Source of the DNA: an uncultured Spirochaetaceae bacterium
GTDB lineage: Bacteria > Spirochaetota > Spirochaetia > Sphaerochaetales > Sphaerochaetaceae
Assembly: GCA_944392985.1 (NCBI GenBank)
Contig: CALXYL010000005.1
Span: 1-64,000 of the forward strand
Reading direction: 5' to 3'
Length of the DNA stretch: 64,000 nt
The notes beneath the pieces were generated by a model that searched no databases, was not told the DNA's origin, and worked only from the letters and a program-made list of their open reading frames with translations. Of the stretch, positions 44,868 to 52,217 are shown piece after piece (the first letter of the stretch is position 1; the number at the start of each line of letters is the position of its first letter). A program made the position numbers and the translations under genes.

Positions 44868-45825
44868 AACTGTTATCAGCAGTGATGACGTACCGCGCCT
44901 CGCTGAGGAGATCCTCCGGTACGGAAATCCCCAGCCGGGTTGCTATATCCATGTTGATATATATCTCCATATCCTCCAGATAGAGCGTGCCGATGGATGC
45001 TGGATCCTCACCGTTGAGGACACGCTGTATGACGCTTCCCGTCAATCTCCCCGACTTGTAGTAGTCGAATCCACCGGAAGCGAGGACATCGGTACCGAAA
45101 GACGATGTGATGTCCGCGGAGAAGAGTGGAACCGCTGCATCTGACGCGACATCCGAGACTGCGGCGATTGCTGAGATCACCGTGTTGTCGGTTGAGACAT
45201 AGAGGGCATCAACGCGGTCGATGATGGACTGCACTGCGGCTCTTACCTCAGCGGAATTCGAGACGGAGGCTGCGATCAGGTCTATTCCTTCTTCCATGCA
45301 TGCCTCTTCCATCGCGTCCTTGAGCGTGATGCCATTTGCTTCCGCGACGCAGTAGACCATGCCGATGCTTTCGGCTCCTGTCAGCCTCTCGATGAGTGCA
45401 AGATGCTCCTTTACAGGAACCATGTCCGATGTACCGCACACGTTCGGAAGCCCATCAAGCCCCGCGGCTTCCGGATCTGTGACTGTAGCGAATATGACAG
45501 GAGTGTCCTGGAAGGTGTTCGCTAAAGCCTGTGCAGTCGGAGTTGCGATACCGACGACTATGTCCTTTCCCTCCGTCCTGAAAAGCTGTGCGATTGATGC
45601 TGCGGTGCTGATCTCCCCATTTGCCACCTGTGTCTCGATATCTGCATCGATTCCATTCTCAGCAAGATAGTCCTTTATGCCCTGTTCGATGGCATCGAGC
45701 GCTGGGTGGGCGATCAGCTTGGATATTCCGATCCTGACCTTGCCTTCCTCTTCATGCGAGCCCTGTGCCAGGACTGCTGCCAAAACCGTTGCCAACGCGA
45801 TGAGAAGAATGATGAACCGACGCAT
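44866..45825 (-). CDS. ABC_sub_bind family substrate-binding protein (first copy)
   Basis: This 319-residue exported protein begins with a signal peptide (ALATVLAAVLAQG) and has VRIGISKLIAHPALDAIEQG, GIATPTAQALANTFQ, GTSDMVPVKEH and ALYVSTDNTVISAI. It differs enough from its neighbour to bind another ligand. It heads the minus-strand transport operon, with a consensus-like promoter and a dyad at the expected start site. Confidence 0.93.
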   Translation of the reverse strand: MRRFIILLIALATVLAAVLAQGSHEEEGKVRIGISKLIAHPALDAIEQGIKDYLAENGIDADIETQVANGEISTAASIAQLFRTEGKDIVVGIATPTAQALANTFQDTPVIFATVTDPEAAGLDGLPNVCGTSDMVPVKEHLALIERLTGAESIGMVYCVAEANGITLKDAMEEACMEEGIDLIAASVSNSAEVRAAVQSIIDRVDALYVSTDNTVISAIAAVSDVASDAAVPLFSADITSSFGTDVLASGGFDYYKSGRLTGSVIQRVLNGEDPASIGTLYLEDMEIYINMDIATRLGISVPEDLLSEARYVITADNS

Positions 45826-45839
45826 ATGTTTCTCTCCTT

Positions 45840-45855
45840 AGTAACATGTGTTACT
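45840..45855. promoter_or_regulatory. operator-like dyad at the transport operon start
   Basis: AGTAACA-TG-TGTTACT is a perfect 7-bp inverted repeat. It lies between the -10 and the ribosome binding site of the first binding-protein gene. A repressor bound here would block initiation. The regulator is not identified. Confidence 0.65.
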
Positions 45856-45881
45856 TTAGAAAGAATCATTATGACTGTCAA
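45853..45881 (-). promoter_or_regulatory. promoter of the ABC_sub_bind/MATE operon
   Basis: Minus strand: TTGACA (complement of 45876-45881), 17 bases, TAAAGT (complement of 45853-45858). It partly overlaps the dyad at 45840-45855. Confidence 0.65.
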
Positions 45882-45900
45882 GATACTTTTTGTAGAAACA

Positions 45901-46074
45901 TCAGAACCCGCAGTCGAATTCCTCATCATCGAGATCGTCGTACTGCCTTTCCTCGCTGTCATCCACTCCGCTGTCTATCACGGGAATGATAGTGTAGAGC
46001 TCCTCGATCTCCTCAATCGCCTCTTCGTCATCGTCGAAACACATAGCCAGATTGTATCGCATGTTGTTGGACAT
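45901..46074 (-). CDS. small acidic protein
   Basis: A 57-residue frame (66 if it starts at 46101) begins MSNNMRYNLAM and is dominated by Asp and Glu (CFDDDEEAIEEIEEL, YDDLDDEEFDCGF). It diverges from the pdxA-like gene with the two promoters overlapping. TAGGA lies directly before the ATG, which is closer than ideal. Composition favours a real gene. Its function is unknown. Confidence 0.45.
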   Translation of the reverse strand: MSNNMRYNLAMCFDDDEEAIEEIEELYTIIPVIDSGVDDSEERQYDDLDDEEFDCGF

Positions 46075-46095
46075 TCCTACCCAAAGCGGTATAAT
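46068..46095 (+). promoter_or_regulatory. promoter of the pdxA-like gene, leaderless
   Basis: TGGACA (46068-46073), 16 bases, TATAAT (46090-46095), then six bases to ATG 46102. Confidence 0.6.
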
Positions 46096-46101
46096 CCCCA
46101 T

Positions 46102-47115
46102 ATGAAGCGATACTCCGTCATATCAATGGGGGAGCCTGCTGGCACATCCCCTGAGATCATAATCAGAGCTGTTTCATCATATGTTGATGACCCCTCAGCA
46201 TTCCTTATCGTGACCGGGGACGAGGGTATCTTCAGGAAAACCGCGAAGGATCTTTCCCTCGTCCTTCCATTCTCTTTCTATGCGGATGACAAGGCTTCGC
46301 TGGAGGAGGCTGTGGGGAATGGGGAGCAGTTCATATTCTATCAGTCATCATCCATCGATACCGATTCATTCTCATATGGCACTGTCTCCGCTGATACGGG
46401 ATACGCCGCATTCAGATCGCTGGAGAGCGCTGTTGCGATCATCCAGAACGGTCAGGCCAGATCCCTTGTCACATGCCCTGTCTCCGGGGATTCCCTCGCG
46501 GCGGCAGGATATGCAGAGCGTTCGGTTTTCGAGCTGCTTTCACGCTTCGCATCAACGGACAGGCTCTCCAATATGCTCAGCTCCGGTCCGCTGAATATCT
46601 TCGGCCTGAGCCATCGCCGCGCCATAAGGAAGGCGATTGAATCAGTGAAGAGGGAGAATATCATATCGGCGCTGGTTGAGATCGATTCGATAACATCCAC
46701 ATCATATTTCGACAGAAGCAAGCCGATCGGCGTTGCAGCGCTTAACCCGATACGTCCTGACGGCACATGGACGGATACCGATGAGGAGAAGGCAATCGGA
46801 CCTGCGGTGGAAATCGTCAGGAACCTTGGTATCAATGCAGAAGGGCCTCTTTCGTCGGAAGTCCTCTATTCCCGGGGGATGCACGGTGAATTCTCCTCCA
46901 TCCTTGTAATGACAGCAGGGGAGGGCTTTGCCGCCGCTTCTGCCGCTTCTCCTGACAAGGCCGTCGTGATCACATGGGGATTGCCGTTCATGAGGGTCGG
47001 TCCGCTGATGGAAACGGAGCTTCCGATTGCAGGAAAGGGTATTGCTGATATGAGGAAGCTCAGGGCCGCGATTGATAAGGCCCTGCTGTTCCGGGCCGCA
47101 TCATTCATGGCTTGA
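46102..47115 (+). CDS. PdxA-like protein, probably lacking the metal site
   Basis: The 337-residue protein aligns end to end with 4-hydroxythreonine-4-phosphate dehydrogenase: SMGEPAGTSPEI at the N-terminus, LVTCPVSGDSLAAAGY, AALNP and VVITWGLPFMRVG. Key residues of E. coli PdxA are altered: NPHAGEGG reads NPIRPDGT, YHDQG reads MTAGEG, TGHTE and the DHGTA segment are gone. Only the His of LSHRR may remain of the three metal ligands. It may act on another substrate or be non-catalytic. The start is set by the leaderless promoter. Confidence 0.75.
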   Translation: MKRYSVISMGEPAGTSPEIIIRAVSSYVDDPSAFLIVTGDEGIFRKTAKDLSLVLPFSFYADDKASLEEAVGNGEQFIFYQSSSIDTDSFSYGTVSADTGYAAFRSLESAVAIIQNGQARSLVTCPVSGDSLAAAGYAERSVFELLSRFASTDRLSNMLSSGPLNIFGLSHRRAIRKAIESVKRENIISALVEIDSITSTSYFDRSKPIGVAALNPIRPDGTWTDTDEEKAIGPAVEIVRNLGINAEGPLSSEVLYSRGMHGEFSSILVMTAGEGFAAASAASPDKAVVITWGLPFMRVGPLMETELPIAGKGIADMRKLRAAIDKALLFRAASFMA

Positions 47116-47122
47116 GGGTATC

Positions 47123-48232
47123 ATGAGAAGGGTTTCTGCTGCTCTGCTTGCTGCCATGCTCGTCCTCCTTTCCTCCTGCGCGACCTCAGTCTCCCTGCGC
47201 TATATGCAGCCATCCGTCGTTGACATGGGAGGCTACCGCAATCTTGCCGTGGCATCCGTTGTGCCATACAATGGCTTCATTCCTTCGACAGGATGGGTTC
47301 GTGCTGCTGATATCCACGCTTCCGGGCTGCGTATCCATTCGGGATACTCCTATTCGACAGCTGCCTCCGTGGCATCGTATGCTACTGATCAGCTGTACAC
47401 GGCGCTTTCCTCGACAGGTTTCTTCAATCTGCTTCCTCCCGGTGAGACTGACAGGGTAATCGCAGGGGGTGGAATCGGCGACGACATCTCTTCCATGCTC
47501 CACAGCCTAGGCTATGATGCCGTGCTGATACCAAGGATAAGGATGATGAGTGTTGATGAGACTGTCTATTCCGTTCCACGTGAGGAGTGGTGGGTCGACG
47601 AGGATGGGGTGAGGCACCGGATCATCGAATTCGATTACCGCTATACCCAGACGGCCTCGATTGAGTATGTGCTCACTGTGATAGACACATCCACAGGACG
47701 GATTGTCTCGCAGCGCACGTTCGCTGATTCTGAGACAAGGAAGGGCTATCTCGACTCAGCATGGATGCGCCTCGATGATGCATCCTATCTTTTCAGACGT
47801 ATGATCCGCTCTTTCAGCGACGGGATCATCATGCAGTATGTTCCCACAGAGCGTACATACAGCACTTCGCTTATGGCGAACAAGCCGAAGAACGAAAGTG
47901 TGGAAGCAGCGTATGAGGCTGCGTCAGATGGCAACCTTGCTGCTGCCAGGGAAATCTTCCTCTCATCGTGGCAGTCGCAAGGGCATCTTCCCTCCGGATA
48001 CAATGCGGCTCTCCTCATGGCAGCAGATGGCGATTATGATGGATCGCTGTCCCTTCTTTCCTCTATCAATGAGAGGTTTGACAGCTTGGAGGCGCGTTCG
48101 CTTTACCGTGATATACAGACAATACGCACGCGCAACGAGGTTGCTATGGGGCAGGTGAGCGGTGAAAGCAGTGCCATCCCTGTGGGCTCGGGAAACGGCA
48201 ATGAGGTCTATCGGCTTGTCATGGGATTGTGA
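47123..48232 (+). CDS. lipoprotein of unknown function
   Basis: The 369-residue product has a signal peptide with lipobox LLSSC, so Cys near residue 18 should be lipidated. The mature part starts ATSVSLRYMQPSVVDMGGYR, followed by an alpha/beta region resembling proteins that compile stress or curli-type outer-membrane assemblies. The last third has a TPR-like stretch (EAASDGNLAAAREIFLSSW). It is eight bases after the pdxA-like gene and probably in its operon. Confidence 0.8.
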   Translation: MRRVSAALLAAMLVLLSSCATSVSLRYMQPSVVDMGGYRNLAVASVVPYNGFIPSTGWVRAADIHASGLRIHSGYSYSTAASVASYATDQLYTALSSTGFFNLLPPGETDRVIAGGGIGDDISSMLHSLGYDAVLIPRIRMMSVDETVYSVPREEWWVDEDGVRHRIIEFDYRYTQTASIEYVLTVIDTSTGRIVSQRTFADSETRKGYLDSAWMRLDDASYLFRRMIRSFSDGIIMQYVPTERTYSTSLMANKPKNESVEAAYEAASDGNLAAAREIFLSSWQSQGHLPSGYNAALLMAADGDYDGSLSLLSSINERFDSLEARSLYRDIQTIRTRNEVAMGQVSGESSAIPVGSGNGNEVYRLVMGL

Positions 48233-48490
48233 GAATCCCTCATATTGCTTAACTAAAATTAAGTATATTTCCTAAGTTTTTTTCGTTTGATATCCTGAGA
48301 TAGCCATGATATTGCGCTCTTTTGTAGTTTTGTGCCGCGATATTCCATCGTTTTTGGTATCATTTGCGATGGCTTCGGGCAATTATTCTGCTAAACCCGT
48401 ACATTGTCCGATTTTTATGCATGTTCTGCGCTGTTCTGGCTATAATCAGTAGCAAAGGATGGAAATGCATATCCAAGTAGGAGGTGGCTT
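48233..48490. other. AT-rich intergenic region before the AAA/RloB unit
   Basis: 258 bases, much richer in A and T than its surroundings. It contains ATGCATGTT (48417-48425), a TATAAT (48441-48446) serving the ATPase gene and a TAGGAGG ribosome binding site (48478-48484). No gene or terminator with a T-run was found in the rest. Confidence 0.6.
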
Positions 48491-49771
48491 ATGCTGCTAA
48501 ATATGACTATTGCGAACTTCAAGTCCGTGAAGTCTCCCCAGACGATCAGCTTCGTTGCTGTCAAGGATTCGCGTCTTGCCGCATCGAAGGTGATGCCTGT
48601 CAATGAACGTCTGAATGTGATAAAGACCAGTGCCATCATCGGTCCGAACGGGGCTGGAAAGAGCTCCTTTGTCAGGGCTCTTGAGGTTCTCAAGAGGATA
48701 GTCATGGCGGAGGATGGCCCGGAGAATCCCCTTCAGGGAGCGCTGACGGGAACGACATTCGCCTATGGCATCGATAAGGCTACGCCGGCAACGATCTCCA
48801 TAGAGGTCCTTCTTGACAAGGGCGAGGAAGGAAACGAGGAGAAGCCGACGATCATCGCCTGCTATACCCTCCGCGCGAACAAGGAGAAGATCTTCGAGGA
48901 ATCCCTCTTCTATACGATCGCAGGCTCAAGGAAGCTGATGTTCGAGAGGAAGCTGACTGATGAGGGCTATGCCTATCGCTTCGGCAAGTTCTATCGCGGC
49001 GAGAAGAAGAGGCAGGCATCGAAGCTGCCTGAGAACAGGACATTCCTCGCCGGATCGGCACGCAAAGGCGGCCAGACATCCCTCGAGCTCTATACATGGT
49101 TCGAAAAGACGCTCAACATCCTCCCGATGGGTGTTTCCGCGAAGGCGGAGGCATATGCATGCGAGATGCTCAAGGCCCATCCGGGATGGGGAGAGCAGAT
49201 CCTGAACTACCTCTGGGCTGTGGATATCACGGATATAAGCCGCATCGAGGTGAGGACGAACGACAAGGGAGAGGATCACCTGAGATTCACCCACATCTAT
49301 GTGAACGACAAGAAGGCTGAAGGATACGCGAATATGTTCGCTGGAGAAAGCCTTTCGCTTAGGCGTCTTGTCGTCATGGGCTTCGCATTCTTCGAGGCAT
49401 TCATCACTGGAAAGGTGCTTGTGATCGATGATTTCGGGCAGCTTCTGCATCCGGATGTGCTCTGCCATCTCGTGGAGATCTTCGAGAACTGCGACAAGGA
49501 AAGCCAGATGCTCGTCGTCGACTGCAATCCGTCCCTGCTTCGCGATGGTCTTCTCAGGCGTGATTCGATCTGGTTCGCGCAGAAGGACCAGGAGAGTTCC
49601 ACTGTCTACTATTCGCTCTCTGACTTCAAGGGCGCGAAGGGCAGGATCCCGACATCACAGCGCTATATGCAGGGTGCTTATGGCTCGCTTCCTATCATCA
49701 GCGAGTTCTGGTTCGTGCATGATGGCACGCCGGTGGAGCAGGAGAAGGAGGTAACGGATGAAAACGCGTAA
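48491..49771 (+). CDS. AAA ATPase, AbiL-i/RloA-like
   Basis: This 426-residue ABC/SMC-like ATPase begins MLLNMTIANFKSVKS and has GPNGAGKSSFVRALEVL near 51 (Walker A). FAGESLSLRRLVVMGFA near 285 resembles the ABC signature. VLVIDDFGQLLHPDVL near 311 is a Walker B with Asp-Phe where Glu is usual. AAA_15/AAA_21 ATPases of this type act with a nuclease-like partner in anti-phage systems. Here the partner is the overlapping RloB-like gene. TAGGAGG lies six bases before ATG 48491. Confidence 0.88.
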   Translation: MLLNMTIANFKSVKSPQTISFVAVKDSRLAASKVMPVNERLNVIKTSAIIGPNGAGKSSFVRALEVLKRIVMAEDGPENPLQGALTGTTFAYGIDKATPATISIEVLLDKGEEGNEEKPTIIACYTLRANKEKIFEESLFYTIAGSRKLMFERKLTDEGYAYRFGKFYRGEKKRQASKLPENRTFLAGSARKGGQTSLELYTWFEKTLNILPMGVSAKAEAYACEMLKAHPGWGEQILNYLWAVDITDISRIEVRTNDKGEDHLRFTHIYVNDKKAEGYANMFAGESLSLRRLVVMGFAFFEAFITGKVLVIDDFGQLLHPDVLCHLVEIFENCDKESQMLVVDCNPSLLRDGLLRRDSIWFAQKDQESSTVYYSLSDFKGAKGRIPTSQRYMQGAYGSLPIISEFWFVHDGTPVEQEKEVTDENA

Positions 49772-50396
49772 GAAGAATACAACGGCACCGAAGCAGACTC
49801 TGCTTCTTGTATGTGCTACCGAGGCTGAGGCTCTCTACTTCTCCCAGATGAGGAAGGACTGTCGCTATGTGAATCTCACCGTGCTTCAGGCTCCGGAAGG
49901 CAAGGGCCAGACGCTTCAGGGTATCATTGACTGGACCGGAAGGCAGAGGAGCAAGGGACGCTTTGATTCCGCATGGGCCCTCTTCGGCTTCGATGATCTG
50001 CAGACAAGCGTAGAGGAGGTGAAGGAAGCTGAGGAGTACGCGGAGAAGAAGAAGGTGAAGATGCTTTACTTCAATCCTTCGTTTGAGCTCTGGTTCATCA
50101 TGCACCTTGGTGCTCCTGGCGCGTTCCTGAAGGATATCTCACCGCTTGTAGAGAAGCTCAAGGCAGCGATTCCAGGCTATGAGCTTTCCTCCGAGTATTT
50201 CCTGACGAAGGGCCTCAATATGCACATCAAGCTCTTCCCGAGGCACAGCGCCGCTGATCTCAACGCACGCAACTACAACAGCCTAGCGCTTGCCGCAACA
50301 GGGCTGAAGGCGACGACGATGCCTGATTTCGACGAGGATCTGACCGCGATCTGCGGCCTTGCCGATATGTCGCACAACCAGAAGGTGCGCCGATAG
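49758..50396 (+). CDS. RloB-like (AbiL-ii type) protein
   Basis: The 212-residue protein shows the RloB pattern: LLLVCATEAEALYF near 17 (usually VCEGExTExxYF), WALFGFDDLQ near 74 (usually VxFDRDD) and NPSFELWFIMHLG near 107, the family hallmark. RloB proteins have a Toprim-like fold and pair with AAA ATPases in restriction-linked and abortive-infection loci. AAGGAGG precedes ATG 49758, which lies 14 bases inside the ATPase gene. The changed acidic residues may alter nuclease activity. Confidence 0.85.
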   Translation: MKTRKKNTTAPKQTLLLVCATEAEALYFSQMRKDCRYVNLTVLQAPEGKGQTLQGIIDWTGRQRSKGRFDSAWALFGFDDLQTSVEEVKEAEEYAEKKKVKMLYFNPSFELWFIMHLGAPGAFLKDISPLVEKLKAAIPGYELSSEYFLTKGLNMHIKLFPRHSAADLNARNYNSLALAATGLKATTMPDFDEDLTAICGLADMSHNQKVRR

Positions 50397-50397
50397 G

Positions 50398-51294
50398 ATG
50401 GATGCAGTCCCTCTTCTGCTTTCGTTCCTGGCCCTCTCTGTAGTGAGCATGGATCTGGCTCTGGCGATTGTCTGGACCCGCCGTGCCCGCTATTCGTGGT
50501 CCTGGGCGCTGATAGCGTTCACGGCATCCCTCTTGGGTGCCGTGGTTGTTTTCGCTCTTGATCAGTATGCGTATCTGGCATTCACGGGAACGGCCCGCAT
50601 GGTTCTCCATTACATCTGGGAAGGACTCATGGTGGCTGTCTCTGCTTTCATTCTCGTGCTTGTGCTGTTCGCCATCAACTGGATCATAGCACGTCCGATG
50701 GGCACTCCAGAGAAGATAGGGGCCTTCGTTGCCGGGGGTCTCTATCTTGGAGTATCCGTGCTCTGGATCATACTGGGGCTGCCGGTATTCTCCATACTCC
50801 AGTACATACTCTGGACGCTTGCAGTCCTTTACTGCATCCTGATGCTCCTTCATGAGAGGAAGAGCATCGAGGAGAAATCCGTACGTACGGCCTGCTTCAC
50901 CCTGATCATCGTCTCGCTGGCGCTTCTGCCAGTTGTGATCCTGTCGATGGTGATGCCGTATTTCAGGAGCATCTCGATCCCGATCCTCTGCCTGGCATAT
51001 ACGATTGCCTTCCTCGTGTTCCTCTTCACTGCGATACATCATCAGACTGAGCTTGTTGAAAAGCCTGAGCACCCGGAGTTCTCCTATGAGGCAGTCAGCA
51101 TGAAGTACCATATCACTGAGAGGGAATTCGAGGTCATCAAGCTGATCAAGGCAGGGCTTACGAACAAGGAGATCGCTTCCGAGCTCTCGATATCGGTGAA
51201 TACGGTGAACAACCATATTGCAAACATCTTCTCAAAGACGGGTGTGGGAAGCAGGATCGATTTGCTGAATCTGCTTCAGGAGGCTTCCTGGTGA
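50398..51294 (+). CDS. seven-TM LuxR-type transcription regulator
   Basis: The 298-residue protein has seven hydrophobic helices in residues 5 to about 220 and a C-terminal LuxR/GerE helix-turn-helix at about 239-292 (GLTNKEIASELSISVNTVNN). It resembles membrane-anchored LuxR regulators that sense a signal through the membrane domain. It starts two bases after the RloB-like stop and its stop overlaps the hydrolase start (TGATG). Whether it controls the ATPase pair is unknown; its position suggests it. Confidence 0.85.
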   Translation: MDAVPLLLSFLALSVVSMDLALAIVWTRRARYSWSWALIAFTASLLGAVVVFALDQYAYLAFTGTARMVLHYIWEGLMVAVSAFILVLVLFAINWIIARPMGTPEKIGAFVAGGLYLGVSVLWIILGLPVFSILQYILWTLAVLYCILMLLHERKSIEEKSVRTACFTLIIVSLALLPVVILSMVMPYFRSISIPILCLAYTIAFLVFLFTAIHHQTELVEKPEHPEFSYEAVSMKYHITEREFEVIKLIKAGLTNKEIASELSISVNTVNNHIANIFSKTGVGSRIDLLNLLQEASW

Positions 51295-52133
51295 TGGAGT
51301 ATTCAGTTCCATTCGGATGGTATGAGGGCGTGTACCAGGACAGCAGGACGCCGTTCAGCGCCGCAAGGCCGTTCTCGCTCGTGCATGAGGAAGGAGCGGG
51401 CAGGGCAGTGCTGCTGATCCATGGCTATGCTGGGTATCCGGGAGAGCTTGTGCGTCCGGCAAGGGATCTATATGAATCCGGCTTTGATGCTTATGTTCCC
51501 CGGCTTCCTGGATGCGGAACGTCAGGGGATGATTTTTCCCGTTCGATGCGCAATGACTGGGTAAGGCTGGCTGTAAACGCCGCAATGGACCTCAGGACAC
51601 GCTACAGTGAGCTGTATATCGTGGGCCATTCGATGGGGGCATCGATTGCGGTTGAGGCTGCGGCGAAGGCGGGCGTGAAGCGCCTTGTCCTTGCCGCTCC
51701 TGCAATAGGAAGCATGAAGCCTCCCAAGCCGCTTCCTGTGATTTATCTCTATTCCCTCCTGAAGAAGCGGATACCCACTCCATGGCACCATCAGAGCGAA
51801 TTCGTCATGTACTATGAGAACGCTCCTGCAGATGATGAGGGCCTTGGACGCGAATACTGGTCCTGGGTGTATCTCAGGCAGATCTATGAGCTTTACCGTC
51901 TTGTGCATGAAGCGGGAGCCGTTCTTTCCGGGCTTGATGCGGATATTCTCACGATATCATGCGGCCACGATATGATCGTCGGCGAAAGGACGGCGGAGGA
52001 GATCGCGGCTCTCGGAAGCGGAAAACGGGAGCATGTGCATATTCCTGAATGCACGCATTATCTCTTCTATGATCCTGATAAGGACGGAGAGGAGAAGGCT
52101 GTCAGGGCCACTGTCAGCTTCCTTCTGGGCTGA
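51294..52133 (+). CDS. alpha/beta hydrolase, carboxylesterase/monoacylglycerol-lipase-like
   Basis: This 279-residue enzyme has LLIHGYAGYPGEL near 40 (oxyanion region), the nucleophile elbow VGHSMGAS near 110, the acid in ISCGHDMIVG near 224 and the His in ECTHYLFYD near 254. Est30 and YvaK-type esterases have this plan. It starts at ATG 51294, coupled to the LuxR gene. The substrate is unknown; a lipid or ester signal read by the LuxR protein is conceivable. Confidence 0.88.
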   Translation: MEYSVPFGWYEGVYQDSRTPFSAARPFSLVHEEGAGRAVLLIHGYAGYPGELVRPARDLYESGFDAYVPRLPGCGTSGDDFSRSMRNDWVRLAVNAAMDLRTRYSELYIVGHSMGASIAVEAAAKAGVKRLVLAAPAIGSMKPPKPLPVIYLYSLLKKRIPTPWHHQSEFVMYYENAPADDEGLGREYWSWVYLRQIYELYRLVHEAGAVLSGLDADILTISCGHDMIVGERTAEEIAALGSGKREHVHIPECTHYLFYDPDKDGEEKAVRATVSFLLG

Positions 52134-52217
52134 ATGTCCGTATCAATATGTTTTCGCGTTGCTCATTGCTGAAAGCGGCTAAAGATTGTAATCTTCTCAT
52201 TTGATTAGGAGATGACA

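Noticed and set aside
45706-46101. Extended N-terminus of the PdxA-like gene
   Set aside because: The extra codons run antisense through the binding-protein start and its promoter and do not resemble PdxA.
48233-48490. AT-rich gap as a mobile-element boundary
   Set aside because: No flanking direct repeats, integrase or tRNA gene were found.
50260-51216. 318-codon minus-strand frame over the LuxR gene
   Set aside because: Shadow frame; composition is Arg/His-rich as expected from the complement of membrane-helix codons.
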